Origin: Melioribacter sp. | Lineage (GTDB): Bacteria > Bacteroidota > Ignavibacteria > Ignavibacteriales > Melioribacteraceae | Length of the DNA: 42,796 nucleotides | Reading direction: 5' to 3' | NCBI GenBank assembly: GCA_020723965.1 | Contig: DYHW01000009.1 | Location: 1-42,796 of the forward strand | In this document: piece by piece, positions 22,105-31,782 of the stretch | Layout of the letters: every line of letters begins with the position of its first letter | How positions within the stretch are numbered: the first letter of the stretch is position 1 | Made by a program: the position numbers and the translations under genes | Notes under the pieces: model-generated | Databases searched by the model: none | What the model saw: only the letters and a program-made list of their open reading frames with translations | Told to the model about the DNA's origin: nothing

Positions 22105-23697
22105 ATGAATCTCGATAAAGATCTTCAATCTATACAGGAAGCCAGAGCGTTAACGGCAGCGGCTAAAGAAGCGCAGCTAGAGTTCAAACATTACAATCAA
22201 GAGCAGGTTGATAAAATTGTAAAAGCTATGGCAGAGGCCGGCTTTAACGAAGCAGAACGTTTAGCCAAAATGGCTTACGAAGAAACTGGATTTGGTAAAA
22301 TTCAAGATAAGATCATTAAAAACCAATTTGGAACGAAAGACGTTTGGGAATCGATAAAAGATTTAAAGACAGTGGGCGTGATTGAAGTAAAGAAAGAGGG
22401 AAAAATTATAAAGATTGCCGAACCGATGGGTGTGGTTGCTGCATTAGTGCCTTCAACCAATCCAACCTCCACTGCGATGTATAAAGCAATCATCTCTCTA
22501 AAATGCAGAAATGGAATTGTAGTTTCACCTCATCCTAAAGCAGTTAAATGTACTTCGGAAGCATTGCGTGTTATCTCGGAAGCCGCCGAAAAAGCCGGTG
22601 CGCCTAAAGGATTGATTCAGTGTTTAACCAATCCGACTTTCGAAGGCACAGATGCTCTTATGAAAAATAAAAACATCGCAGTAATTCTTGCAACCGGCGG
22701 TATGCCAATGGTTCATGCCGCTTATAGCGCTGGTAAACCTGCATACGGAGTTGGTGCCGGAAACGTTCCCGCTTTTATTGAACGGACAGCTAATTATCAA
22801 AAAGCAGTAGCTGATATTATTTATGGAACTACTTTTGATAACGGCACTTTATGTTCATCTGAACAAGCTATGATAGTTGATAGACCAATTCGCAAAAAAG
22901 TAATTGAAGAAGCAAAACGATTGGGTTGTTATTTTGTAAACTCAGAAGAGAAGAAAAAATTAGAAACAAAAGTTGCTAAGGGTGCTAAACTGAATGCTGA
23001 CATTGTTGGTAAGTCAGCAGTTTGGATAGCTAATTATGCCGGATTCAGCGTTCCCAATAACACAACAGTTTTAGTTGCTGAATGTGATCGTGTCGGGAAA
23101 GAGGAACCGCTCTCGATCGAAAAGCTTTCTCCAATGCTCGCATTTTATACAGTTGACGGCTGGCTTGAAGGATGCCATCGTTGTATTGAGTTATTAGAGT
23201 TTGGAGGAATTGGACATACACTGGCGATCCACTCGAATGATAAAGAAATTATAATGAAGTTTGCTCTAGAAAAACCGGCTTTTAGAATTGTAGTAAATAC
23301 TCCATCGTCAGTTGGTGCCGTTGGTTACACAACTGGCTTGATGCCATCTATGACGCTGGGTCCCGGAACTTGGGGCGGTTCAATAATTTCAGAAAATGTA
23401 ACAGCAATGCATCTTATGAATGTGAAAACGTTGGCATTCGAAACTCGTCCGGTGAATTCAGGAAATTGTGTTACTTCTTTTGATTTGCCTAATACTATAA
23501 ATGTGAAGAGCGGATATGAGGAGGGGAGCTTTACAAAACAAATTGAAGAAAGATTAAGAGCACGTGCAGGAAATCCTGTAACTGATCCCCTCAGCGCTGT
23601 TAGCAAAAAAGTGAGTTCAACAACTCAAAGTTCTCTTTACGGCGGCGGTATAAATGAAGCGGAAATCGAAAAGATTATTAAAGAATTTAATAAATAA
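22105..23697 (+). CDS. CoA-acylating aldehyde dehydrogenase (PduP/EutE-like), microcompartment type
   Basis: 530 residues. It oxidises an aldehyde to acyl-CoA using NAD+ and CoA. The catalytic Cys250 lies in FDNGTLCSSEQ; the cofactor region includes ALVPSTNPTSTAMYKA and GVGAGNVPAFIE. The C-terminus is telling: after the core comes a flexible linker (SSTTQSSLYGGG) and then a short amphipathic helix, INEAEIEKIIKEFNK. That arrangement is typical of encapsulation peptides that target enzymes to bacterial microcompartments. A shell vertex protein gene (34214) and a class II aldolase (29791) occur elsewhere in the window. The substrate could be lactaldehyde-derived propionaldehyde or acetaldehyde. 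The stop codon lies in the left end of the adjacent repeat element. Confidence 0.9.
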   Translation: MNLDKDLQSIQEARALTAAAKEAQLEFKHYNQEQVDKIVKAMAEAGFNEAERLAKMAYEETGFGKIQDKIIKNQFGTKDVWESIKDLKTVGVIEVKKEGKIIKIAEPMGVVAALVPSTNPTSTAMYKAIISLKCRNGIVVSPHPKAVKCTSEALRVISEAAEKAGAPKGLIQCLTNPTFEGTDALMKNKNIAVILATGGMPMVHAAYSAGKPAYGVGAGNVPAFIERTANYQKAVADIIYGTTFDNGTLCSSEQAMIVDRPIRKKVIEEAKRLGCYFVNSEEKKKLETKVAKGAKLNADIVGKSAVWIANYAGFSVPNNTTVLVAECDRVGKEEPLSIEKLSPMLAFYTVDGWLEGCHRCIELLEFGGIGHTLAIHSNDKEIIMKFALEKPAFRIVVNTPSSVGAVGYTTGLMPSMTLGPGTWGGSIISENVTAMHLMNVKTLAFETRPVNSGNCVTSFDLPNTINVKSGYEEGSFTKQIEERLRARAGNPVTDPLSAVSKKVSSTTQSSLYGGGINEAEIEKIIKEFNK

Positions 23698-23867
23698 CTC
23701 ACCTTACGTCCCGCAATTGCGGGATCATGCTGTCCCGATTTATCGGGATCAGCATCTTATATTTATTCATAATGAGATTCCGATCCCGACAAGACTTCGT
23801 CGAGCTCAGTCGAGACGTCGGGACGGAATGATATTTTTAGTATTCTCTGCGTAAGGTGAGTTATTTA
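23691..23867. repeat. Palindrome-rich element with 18-bp inverted ends (MITE/REP-like)
   Basis: TAAATAACTCACCTTACG (23691-23708) is the exact reverse complement of 23850-23867. Inside are the 16-bp palindrome TCCCGCAATTGCGGGA (23709-23724), a stem ATGCTG-TCCCGAT...ATCGGGA-T-CAGCAT (23726-23754) and a further TCCCGAC...GTCGGGA stem (about 23784-23823). The inverted ends contain the TAA stops of both flanking convergent genes. It may also act as a bidirectional terminator. No transposase is encoded. Confidence 0.75.
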
Positions 23868-25147
23868 ATTAGCTGGGTTTCTTCGTTTGTTAGTGGCTCT
23901 TGAACCTCTTTTAATTTCCGTTCAATAGCGCGTGTTCGTGTTTTTGCAGAGTCAATTGTGTCGCTCGCTTGTCTTAGTTTTTCTTGTGTCTTATCTAATA
24001 TGTCTCCAAATTTTCCGAACTCAGCTTTAACCGCTCCAAGCAAACTCCATACTTCACTAGTTCGTTTTTCAATAGCTAATGTTCTGAATCCCATCTGCAA
24101 ACTATTAAGAATAGCCGTAAGCGTTGTAGGTCCAGTGACAATTACTTTATAATCATTCTGAAGTTTTTCGAAAAGTCCGGGGCGGCGTAATATTTCTGCA
24201 AACAAACCTTCAACGGGAAGAAAGAGAAGAGCAACATCAGTAGTATTGGGAGGGTCTAAATATTTCTCAAATATTGATTTTGCTTCTCCTTTAATTGTGT
24301 TCTCCAATGCTTTCGATGCTTCTTCAATTAGGGAAACGTCTGCTAATTCTTGTGCTGCAGTTAGCCGCTGATAATCTTCCATCGGAAATTTTGCGTCAAT
24401 GGGAAGCCAGCAAACTCCATCTTTGTTTTCACTTCGTCCCGGCATTTTTATTGCAAATTCAACTCTGTCATTGCTTTCTTTTTTAGTAGAAATGTTTTTC
24501 GAGTACTGATCTGGCGTTAAAATTTGGTCAATCAAATTCTCTAATTGTATTTCTCCCCAAGTGCCGCGTGTCTTTACATTTGTTAAAACTTTTTTAAGAT
24601 CGCCAACCCCTACTGCTAAATTTCTCATTTCTCCTAAACCTTCGCGGACAGCTTCCAATCTTTCAGTAACGATCTTGAAAGATTCTCCGAGCCGCTTCTC
24701 TAAAGTATCGTGCAGTTTTTCATCAACTGTAGTGCGCATCTCATCGAGCTTTTTAGAGTTGTTCTCTTGAATTTCTTTTAGTTGTGTTTCAACTTTATCA
24801 TGCAGCTTATCAAGCTTTTGTTCATTAGAAAGAGTGAGTGTATTCAGTTGCTTTGTGAAAATTTCTAACTGGTCCTTCTGCCGCTTTGATATTTCTCCTA
24901 TTGTATATGAAAGCTGGTCTCCAAGATTTTTCATAGAAGAAATCAATTCTTCCCGCTGCGCTTTAGAATTTCGGTATGTTTCTTCGCGGTTACGTCCAGC
25001 TTCATCACGAAACAATTTATCCAAACGCTCTATCTCTTCTTTTAAGTTAGTGTTTTGAATTGAAGAGATTTTTTTGTTCAGAATCAAAAAAGTAACGGCT
25101 GTAAACAAAACTATAATAATAAAACCGAGCAGTAAAATTTCGTTCAT
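23861..25147 (-). CDS. rmuC: DNA recombination protein RmuC
   Basis: 428 residues. An N-terminal membrane helix (residues 4-22, LLLGFIIIVLFTAVTFLIL) is followed by a coiled coil to about residue 155. The RmuC domain follows: GTWGEIQLENLIDQILTPDQY, VEFAIKMPGR, CWLPIDAKFPMEDYQRL, DVALLFLPVEGLFAEIL, and IVTGPTTLTAILNSLQMGF. RmuC is a predicted nuclease-fold protein limiting inversions between short repeats. It runs convergently with the aldehyde dehydrogenase, and its stop codon lies in the inverted end of the repeat element. GGATAA precedes the start. Confidence 0.95.
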   Translation of the reverse strand: MNEILLLGFIIIVLFTAVTFLILNKKISSIQNTNLKEEIERLDKLFRDEAGRNREETYRNSKAQREELISSMKNLGDQLSYTIGEISKRQKDQLEIFTKQLNTLTLSNEQKLDKLHDKVETQLKEIQENNSKKLDEMRTTVDEKLHDTLEKRLGESFKIVTERLEAVREGLGEMRNLAVGVGDLKKVLTNVKTRGTWGEIQLENLIDQILTPDQYSKNISTKKESNDRVEFAIKMPGRSENKDGVCWLPIDAKFPMEDYQRLTAAQELADVSLIEEASKALENTIKGEAKSIFEKYLDPPNTTDVALLFLPVEGLFAEILRRPGLFEKLQNDYKVIVTGPTTLTAILNSLQMGFRTLAIEKRTSEVWSLLGAVKAEFGKFGDILDKTQEKLRQASDTIDSAKTRTRAIERKLKEVQEPLTNEETQLIK

Positions 25148-25302
25148 AGTTTATCCTTATCAAATGACAGAAATGTAAGGACTTATTTATCAAATATTTT
25201 CTTATTGAGCAAATCAATTATTTTATAAATTACAATTGAATTTTATAAACAACATGCTGAATATGCTTCTTACATCATCTACTAAATTAAAGGACGGGTA
25301 AA

Positions 25303-27768
25303 ATGAAGCAATGGAAAAAAATTACAATTGGCATTTCGGTAACGATTTTCAGTTTATTGATTATTCTTTCCGGTCTATCATACAATATATTGAACAGATC
25401 GCTGCCGGCCTACGAAGGTGAAGTTAAACTTATTGGTCTAGCGGCGGAAGTAAATATTTACAGAGATGAATGGGGAATACCGCTGATAAAAGCAGAGAAT
25501 GATGAAGATGCTGCATTTGCCCTAGGATATGTTCACGCACAGGAAAGATTGTTTCAAATGGATATTGCTCGCAGAGCAGGAGAAGGACGCTTAAGCGAAG
25601 TTCTTGGCAGTGAAACTGTTTCTATAGATAAAATGTTCAGAACTGCAGGAATATTCAAACTTGCAGTGGAGAGCTACCCAAAACTCAATCCGCTTTCTCA
25701 AAAAATCTTAAATGCATATTCAAAAGGAGTTAATTCATTTTTGAAAGAAGCAAAAGGGCGCTATCAAGCTGAGTTCGATATTCTTGGCTATTATCCTTAT
25801 CCTTGGAAACCTGAACACAGTTTGGTAATTGCAAAATTAATGGGTTGGGAATTGAATATAAGCTGGTGGACTGATCTAACTTTTTCTCATCTTGCTCAAA
25901 AATATGGATTTGAAAAAGTAAAAGAACTTATGCCGGATTATCCGCAAAATGCGCCTACTATAATTCCCAGCCAGCTTAAACAAATTGGAGCAGTTACAAA
26001 TAATTTAATTAAAGTAGATCAACAATTCAGAGCATTAACGGGATTTGTTGGAACACATATTGGTTCTAATAATTGGGTTGTGAATGGAAAAATGTCTGCA
26101 TCCGGAAAACCTATAATTGCGAATGATCCTCACCTTGCCTACAATGCTCCGGGTCGCTGGTTTTTTGTAATGTTACGAAGTAAAGATTGGAATGCTGAAG
26201 GGTTTACAGTTACAGGCATGCCTGCAATTGTGATCGGTAAAAATGAGAACATTGCATGGGCTATGACTAACGTTATGGCAGACGATGCAGATTTTTATGC
26301 AGAACAAATTGACACGACCGGAACAAAATATTTTTTTGATAAACAATGGCGTCAATTATCAATATATAAAGATACTATAGTTGTGAAAGATTCAGCCAGC
26401 GTTGTTTTTGAAATTAAAAAAACTCATCGCGGGCCTATTGTTACCGATATTCATCCTTACAATATTTTATATCCTAATACAGGCATTCAACCTGCTGCAA
26501 TGAGCATGAGGTGGACGGGCTTTGAGTTCAGCGATGAAATGTTTGCTGCAATTTCAATTAACAAATCTAAAGACTGGAATGATTTTAAGAATGCGTTAAG
26601 AAATTTTACTGTACCGGGGCAGAATTTTATTTATGCTGATAATAATGGTAACATTGGCTATATCTGCGCTGCAAAGCTGCCGCTTCGTGCTTCAAACAGC
26701 ACAACATTTGTAAACGATGGAACATCGAGCGCTTATGATTGGAAAGGTTTTGTTCCTTATGATGAGATGCCCAAAGTGTTTAATCCTTCAACAAACTTTA
26801 TTGCTTCGGCAAATAATAAAACTGTAGAAAAATTTCCATATCACATTTCAAATATCTGGGAACCGCCGTCGCGCATTGAACGGATTACACAATTACTGAA
26901 TTCAAAAAAACTGCACTCGAAAGATGATTACAAAAAATATCAGAACGATTTTGTTTCGCCTTACGCAAAAATGATGACAAAATATATTCTATCTGCATTC
27001 TCTAGCGTAAAAGTAAATGAGAAAAATTTGAACCTTGCTCTTCACCTTTTTGAGAATTGGAATTATGAAATGGATTCAAGAAGTCAAATTCCTACAATAT
27101 ACTCCTTCTATCTCCATTCTCTTATAAAAAATATTTTTGAAGACGAGATGGGAAAAGACTTGTTGAAAGAGTATGTATTTGTTGCCAATGTTCCATACAG
27201 AATAATTCAAAAAATATTAGATGAAAACAGTTCATCATTTTTTGATAATATAAAAACTGAGCAGATAGAAACACGAGACGACATTATAAGAAAAAGTTTA
27301 GTAGATGCTTTGGCATCTCTGGAAGAAGCATATGGAAAAGATATTGCCAATTGGCAGTGGGGCGCTATTCACAAAGTTGTTTTCAAGCATATGTTTCATG
27401 ATAACTCAACTCTCTTAGATAAAATAATAAATATAGGACCATTCGAAATTGGCGGAGATGGAACTACGCTTTTCAATACGGAATATTCCTTTTCGGAACT
27501 TTTCGAAGAAAAGCGCGATAACAGAAAAAATCACCGCTCAAACCCTTACGAGAATATTCTTGGTCCTTCTATGCGCTATATTTTTGATTTTGCCGATCCT
27601 GATTATCTTGAATTTATTATGCCCACCGGACAAGCGGGGCATTTTATGAACAGTCACTACAAAGACATGAGCCAAATGTGGTTGAAGGGAGAATATATCA
27701 AGCTGCCCTTAAGAGAAGAAATATTTATCAACAGATCAAAATTTGTACTCAAACTTATTCCTAAGTGA
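25303..27768 (+). CDS. Penicillin acylase family N-terminal nucleophile hydrolase
   Basis: 821 residues. A signal anchor or signal peptide lies at about 8-30. Residues 51-110 carry the alpha-chain signature (VNIYRDEWGIPLIKAENDEDAAFALGYVHAQERLFQMDIARRAGEGRLSE). The autocatalytic junction is G254-S255-N256-N257 (THIGSNNWVV), so Ser255 should become the N-terminal nucleophile of the beta chain after self-cleavage. It then continues GKPIIANDPHL and further family motifs. These periplasmic enzymes hydrolyse amides such as acyl-homoserine lactones, penicillins or N-acylated amino compounds; the substrate here is unknown. It is a single gene divergent from rmuC, with promoters in 25148-25302. Confidence 0.93.
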   Translation: MKQWKKITIGISVTIFSLLIILSGLSYNILNRSLPAYEGEVKLIGLAAEVNIYRDEWGIPLIKAENDEDAAFALGYVHAQERLFQMDIARRAGEGRLSEVLGSETVSIDKMFRTAGIFKLAVESYPKLNPLSQKILNAYSKGVNSFLKEAKGRYQAEFDILGYYPYPWKPEHSLVIAKLMGWELNISWWTDLTFSHLAQKYGFEKVKELMPDYPQNAPTIIPSQLKQIGAVTNNLIKVDQQFRALTGFVGTHIGSNNWVVNGKMSASGKPIIANDPHLAYNAPGRWFFVMLRSKDWNAEGFTVTGMPAIVIGKNENIAWAMTNVMADDADFYAEQIDTTGTKYFFDKQWRQLSIYKDTIVVKDSASVVFEIKKTHRGPIVTDIHPYNILYPNTGIQPAAMSMRWTGFEFSDEMFAAISINKSKDWNDFKNALRNFTVPGQNFIYADNNGNIGYICAAKLPLRASNSTTFVNDGTSSAYDWKGFVPYDEMPKVFNPSTNFIASANNKTVEKFPYHISNIWEPPSRIERITQLLNSKKLHSKDDYKKYQNDFVSPYAKMMTKYILSAFSSVKVNEKNLNLALHLFENWNYEMDSRSQIPTIYSFYLHSLIKNIFEDEMGKDLLKEYVFVANVPYRIIQKILDENSSSFFDNIKTEQIETRDDIIRKSLVDALASLEEAYGKDIANWQWGAIHKVVFKHMFHDNSTLLDKIINIGPFEIGGDGTTLFNTEYSFSELFEEKRDNRKNHRSNPYENILGPSMRYIFDFADPDYLEFIMPTGQAGHFMNSHYKDMSQMWLKGEYIKLPLREEIFINRSKFVLKLIPK

Positions 27769-27833
27769 GAAGTTTGTTGAACAAAATATTAAATTGCAAA
27801 CCAACTACTAGATATTGATATAAAAAAAATTAT

Positions 27834-28787
27834 ATGAAAGTAATTGAACATCTAGAAAAATCATCTAGACCGCTTATAAGTTTTGAAATCATTCCCCCAA
27901 AGCGAGGAGGCAATGTTAAACAATTTTTAAATGTGCTTGATGATATTGTAAAATACAATCCTCCGTTCATTGATATAACAAGTCATGCAGCCGAAGTTAT
28001 TTACGAAGAAACACCCAACGGCGGAATACAAATGAAAACAAAACGGAAGCGTCCCGGCACGCTTGGTTTATGCGCGCTTATTCAGAATAAATATAATATT
28101 GATGCTGTACCTCATGTTCTTTGTAGTGGATTTACACGCGAAGAAACGGAAGATTTCTTAATTGAGCTCCATTATCTTGGAATTGAGAATGTACTTGCTG
28201 TTCGGGGCGACACCAACACTTATAAAAAGCCGATCAAGTTCGGAAGAAGCGCAAATCATTATGCTTTTGAATTGATCAATCAGATCTCCTCCCTCAATAA
28301 AGGGAAATATTTAGAAGATAGTTTACTAGATGCCGAACCGATGAATTTTTGTATCGGCACAAGCGGTTATCCCGAAAAACATTTTGAAGCTCCTAATCTT
28401 ATTACAGATATCCGCTACACAAAAGCAAAAGTTGATGCCGGGGCTTCTTACATTGTTACGCAAATGTTTTATAGCAATAAAAGCTTTTTCGATTATGTTG
28501 ATTTGTGCAGAAAGGAAGGAATAAATGTTCCCATAATTCCCGGATTAAAGATTGTCACATCAAAAGCGCAAATAAGATCTATTCCTAAAAATTTTTATAT
28601 AGATATTCCTTCGGAGCTTGCTGAAGAAATTGAAAGTTCGAAACCCGAGCACGCTATGGAAATTGGCGTTAATTGGACATTAAAACAAGTTGAAGAATTG
28701 TTAAATAAAAATATTGTTTCGCTTCATTTTTATGTAATGCAAAATTCTCAGCCGATCAAATTATTGATGCAAAAACTAAAGTTATAG
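27834..28787 (+). CDS. metF: Methylenetetrahydrofolate reductase
   Basis: 317 residues, the usual length for bacterial MetF. It reduces 5,10-methylene-THF to 5-methyl-THF for methionine synthesis. Motifs include ISFEIIPPKRGGN near the N-terminus (catalytic Glu), VPHVLCSGFTREE, GIENVLAVRGD, YTKAKVDAGASYIVTQMFYS and VPIIPGLKIVTSK. It begins a plus-strand series with short gaps that continues to rarA at 33081. The oxidoreductase gene downstream starts 2 nt after its stop. Confidence 0.95.
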   Translation: MKVIEHLEKSSRPLISFEIIPPKRGGNVKQFLNVLDDIVKYNPPFIDITSHAAEVIYEETPNGGIQMKTKRKRPGTLGLCALIQNKYNIDAVPHVLCSGFTREETEDFLIELHYLGIENVLAVRGDTNTYKKPIKFGRSANHYAFELINQISSLNKGKYLEDSLLDAEPMNFCIGTSGYPEKHFEAPNLITDIRYTKAKVDAGASYIVTQMFYSNKSFFDYVDLCRKEGINVPIIPGLKIVTSKAQIRSIPKNFYIDIPSELAEEIESSKPEHAMEIGVNWTLKQVEELLNKNIVSLHFYVMQNSQPIKLLMQKLKL

Positions 28788-28789
28788 AT

Positions 28790-29815
28790 ATGATAGTAAA
28801 CCCAACAAAAATTAAACTTAGCAATCCATTGGCGAGCAAATTAAAATGGGGAGTAACAGGATGCGGAAGTTTTGCAGAGAATTTTTTTCTTCCAGCTCTT
28901 CAACTAATGCAGCGCAGTAAATTGCTTTCGGTTTACAGCCACAATATAAACCGTGCAAAATCAATTGCAGGCATGTTTGGTGCGCAAAATGCATTCGATA
29001 ATTACAGTCTTTTCCTTTCCAGCGGTATCGATTCGGTTTATGTATCAAGTGTGAACTCTGATCATTACTCTCAAGTGATCAATGCAGCCAAAGCCGGAAA
29101 AAACATTTTATGCGAACGCCCGATTGCATTGAACTCTCTTCAAGCCGAAGAAATGATTAACGTCTGCAAAGAAAATAATGTAATCCTCATTATTAACCAT
29201 TTGCACAGATTTCACCCGCAAGTTCAAAAAGCAAAAGAATTGATTGAAAAACAGATGCTCGGGAAGATCGTCTATATCTCTGCTTCATATAATATTGATT
29301 TAGCGCCGGATAATAATTTCCGCTTCAAAAAGGAATTAAGCGGCGGAGGCGCTTTGAGAGACCTCGGTTCGCAAACGATCGATCTGCTCCGTTTCTTTGG
29401 AGGCGAGATTTATGAAGTGAGAGCTTTCATGGATAATGTTCTTTATAAAAGCGATGTTGAAGATTTTGCTTCTGCAATAGTAAAATTTGAAAAAAGCGGC
29501 TTCGGGCACTTTAATGTTTCTTACAACAGCAAAAAAGCGAGCAATCGAATTGAAATAGTTGGATGTAATGGTTCTGTTATTATCGAAAATTTTTTTGGCA
29601 AAAAAAATGAGCCGTCAAAACTTATTATCGATTTGCATGGCGAAGCAAAAAAAGTTTTCAGAAAACGCGGTAACAAACTTTCTTTTATGTTAAGATCTGT
29701 GCAGCGCTCTTTCTTAAAAAAAGAAACGCCTCTGGTTACTGGCGAAGACAGCTTAAAAAGTATGAAAATAATTGAAGAAATTGAAAAACAATGTCGCCCC
29801 ATAAAGAACTTATAG
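28790..29815 (+). CDS. Gfo/Idh/MocA-family oxidoreductase
   Basis: 341 residues. The N-terminal Rossmann fold is shown by WGVTGCGSFAENFFLPALQ. The usual EKP motif appears as CERPIALN, with Arg replacing the conserved Lys that takes part in catalysis. The C-terminal domain includes GGGALRDLGSQTIDLLRFFGG, typical of the family. Such enzymes are NAD(P)-dependent sugar or cyclitol dehydrogenases; the substrate is unknown. The gene overlaps the following aldolase by 25 bp, so the pair is probably translated together and may act on a common sugar-derived substrate. Confidence 0.91.
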   Translation: MIVNPTKIKLSNPLASKLKWGVTGCGSFAENFFLPALQLMQRSKLLSVYSHNINRAKSIAGMFGAQNAFDNYSLFLSSGIDSVYVSSVNSDHYSQVINAAKAGKNILCERPIALNSLQAEEMINVCKENNVILIINHLHRFHPQVQKAKELIEKQMLGKIVYISASYNIDLAPDNNFRFKKELSGGGALRDLGSQTIDLLRFFGGEIYEVRAFMDNVLYKSDVEDFASAIVKFEKSGFGHFNVSYNSKKASNRIEIVGCNGSVIIENFFGKKNEPSKLIIDLHGEAKKVFRKRGNKLSFMLRSVQRSFLKKETPLVTGEDSLKSMKIIEEIEKQCRPIKNL

Positions 29816-30453
29816 AAGCTTGCCATAAAGTTTACCAAAAAGGTTTCGTATCAGCTTACGATGGAAATCTATCTGTGCGTCTCGATGATTCAAAGATTTT
29901 AATTACGCCTTCTGCTAAATGCAAAGGTGAACTTGAAGAGCGGGAACTATTAGAAATAGACCTCGATGGAAATTTAATTGCAGGAGATGGAAAAATTTCG
30001 ACAGAAGTTAAAATTCATCTTATAGCATATAAAAATAGAGCAGATATAAATTCTGTAATACATTGTCATCCGGTCTACGCTACAGCTTTTTCCGCAATTG
30101 GCGAAGGATTGCTGAGACCAATTTTTCCGGAAGTAATTTTATCGCTTGGCAAAGTGCCTCTCTGTAAATACGGCACTCCATCAACGGAGGACCTTCCTAA
30201 TTCTATGCTTCCTTTTATTGATTACGCTTGGGCGCTTTTGCTAGAAAACCACGGCGCTGTAACTTTTGGCAAAACTATAAAAGGCGCTTATTTCAGAATG
30301 GAAAAACTCGAGCACGCTGCTCATACAATTTACGTTGCAAGAACGCTCGGAAGAGAAAGAGCAATTCCTAATAATAAGCTGAAAGAACTTTATTCTATTT
30401 CAGAAAAAGTTTACGGAATTAAAATTGACAAAAGAAATCGTTTCGATTACTGA
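29791..30453 (+). CDS. Class II aldolase, fuculose-phosphate aldolase type
   Basis: 220 residues. It resembles L-fuculose-1-phosphate aldolase: AYDGNLSVRLDD (phosphate-binding GN-S), ILITPSAKCKGEL, Glu72 in ISTEVKIHL, zinc ligands His91 and His93 in IHCHPVYATAF, and a third His in LLLENHGAVTFG. The enzyme would split a sugar phosphate into dihydroxyacetone phosphate and an aldehyde such as lactaldehyde. In fucose/rhamnose microcompartments this aldolase works with a CoA-acylating aldehyde dehydrogenase like the one at 22105. The same genome neighbourhood also has a shell vertex gene. It starts inside the upstream gene. Confidence 0.9.
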   Translation: MSPHKELIEACHKVYQKGFVSAYDGNLSVRLDDSKILITPSAKCKGELEERELLEIDLDGNLIAGDGKISTEVKIHLIAYKNRADINSVIHCHPVYATAFSAIGEGLLRPIFPEVILSLGKVPLCKYGTPSTEDLPNSMLPFIDYAWALLLENHGAVTFGKTIKGAYFRMEKLEHAAHTIYVARTLGRERAIPNNKLKELYSISEKVYGIKIDKRNRFDY

Positions 30454-30491
30454 ATTTTTAATAGCGCTAAATAAAAATTACGAGAAAATAA

Positions 30492-31496
30492 ATGTCGAAT
30501 AGTAATATAACTGCTGCGCTGCTCGTTGGAGGCACATCGCCAGAAAGAGAAGTCTCAAAATCTTCTGGAAAATCGATCCTCAGAGCTTTGTATGATCTAG
30601 GCTATAAAGTAAAAGTTATTGATCCGGCTTATGGTTTGAATCAACCCAAAGAAGAAGAAAAATTTTTCGAAGAAAAAAACTTTACTGAAATTTCTAATCG
30701 GAATTATGTTGAAGCTGTGAACTCAACTATGTTTGATGATGTTGATATTGCCTTTCTTGCGCTTCACGGAAAATGGGGAGAAGACGGTACAATTCAATCG
30801 CTGTTGGAAATGCGCGGAATAAAATATACTGGTTCAAAAATTTTGGCAAGTTCATTGGCAATGGATAAATGCATGGCTAAAATAATGTTCCAGCATTTCG
30901 ATGTGAAGACGCCCAAATGGTTTGTAATAGATAAAAATGTTGAAGATTATGATCTCATCAAAAATAAGATCAAAAAATTTTTCGGGTATCCTTGTGTGAT
31001 CAAACCAAACGATGAGGGCTCGACGATTGGTTTAACTATTTGCCGTGGAGATATTGAAGTGCTTTCTGCAGTAAATAACGCTTTACTCTTTTCTAAAAAA
31101 ATTCTTGTTGAAGAATATATCCCCGGGCATGAACTCACGGTTGCAATTCTTGGTCAACGTGCTCTGCCTGTCCTAGAAATCAAACCGAAACACGGTTTCT
31201 ACGATTATGAATCGAAATACACTTATGGTATGAGTGAATATATTGTGCCGGCAGAAATCCCTAAAAAAGTTGTTGATCACTTGCAGCATCAGGCTCTGCT
31301 TGCATTTAATTCAATTGGTTGCGAAAATTATGCACGCATCGATTTTCGCGTTACAAACGACTATCGTTCCTATTGCTTAGAAGTGAACACATTGCCTGGA
31401 ATGACAAGCACAAGTCTGGTGCCTAAAATGGCAAAAGCTGCTGGTATCTCTTTTGAAGAATTGATCGATCGTATTATAAAGCATTCGCTCCGATGA
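30492..31496 (+). CDS. ddl: D-alanine--D-alanine ligase
   Basis: 334 residues. ATP-grasp enzyme making the D-Ala-D-Ala dipeptide of peptidoglycan in the cytoplasm. Visible motifs are LLVGGTSPEREVSKSSG, FLALHGKWGEDGTIQSLLEM, YPCVIKPNDEGSTIGL, VEEYIPGHELTVAILG, ARIDFRV and LEVNTLPGMTSTSLVPK. ATG follows a GAGAAAATAA segment. Its last codons overlap the start of the FtsB/DivIC gene by 4 bp (ATGA), so cell-wall synthesis and division genes are linked. Confidence 0.97.
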   Translation: MSNSNITAALLVGGTSPEREVSKSSGKSILRALYDLGYKVKVIDPAYGLNQPKEEEKFFEEKNFTEISNRNYVEAVNSTMFDDVDIAFLALHGKWGEDGTIQSLLEMRGIKYTGSKILASSLAMDKCMAKIMFQHFDVKTPKWFVIDKNVEDYDLIKNKIKKFFGYPCVIKPNDEGSTIGLTICRGDIEVLSAVNNALLFSKKILVEEYIPGHELTVAILGQRALPVLEIKPKHGFYDYESKYTYGMSEYIVPAEIPKKVVDHLQHQALLAFNSIGCENYARIDFRVTNDYRSYCLEVNTLPGMTSTSLVPKMAKAAGISFEELIDRIIKHSLR

Positions 31497-31774
31497 AAAA
31501 TAAAACTATAGTAAGAATTTCAATCTTTCTTATTCTTTTAGCTGTTATGGCTTTTCTTTTTTTGAATGAGAACGGAATACTTAAATTTCTTGAGATGAAA
31601 AACGAATTAAGCCGCCTCGATGTAGAAATTAAAGAAGCAGAGAAACGGCTTGATTCGTTAGATAAAGAGATCGACTCTTTACAAGTAAGCAAAGCTAAAA
31701 TCGAAAGAGTTGCACGAGAAAAATTTCATATGATGAAAAAAAATGAAACTGTCTTTAAGATCGAGGAGAATTAG
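31493..31774 (+). CDS. FtsB/DivIC-family septum formation initiator
   Basis: 93 residues. A single membrane helix at about residues 5-24 (VRISIFLILLAVMAFLFLN) is followed by a coiled coil (residues 30-75) and the conserved end KIERVAREKFHMMKKNETVFKI. This matches bitopic FtsB/DivIC proteins, which bind FtsL and FtsQ in the divisome. It overlaps ddl by 4 bp, so translation is probably coupled. Confidence 0.9.
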   Translation: MKNKTIVRISIFLILLAVMAFLFLNENGILKFLEMKNELSRLDVEIKEAEKRLDSLDKEIDSLQVSKAKIERVAREKFHMMKKNETVFKIEEN

Positions 31775-31782
31775 AAAAAGCA

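Noticed and set aside
24295..25058. Several plus-strand frames of 60-75 residues within rmuC
   Set aside because: They are shadows of the minus-strand gene with no family match.
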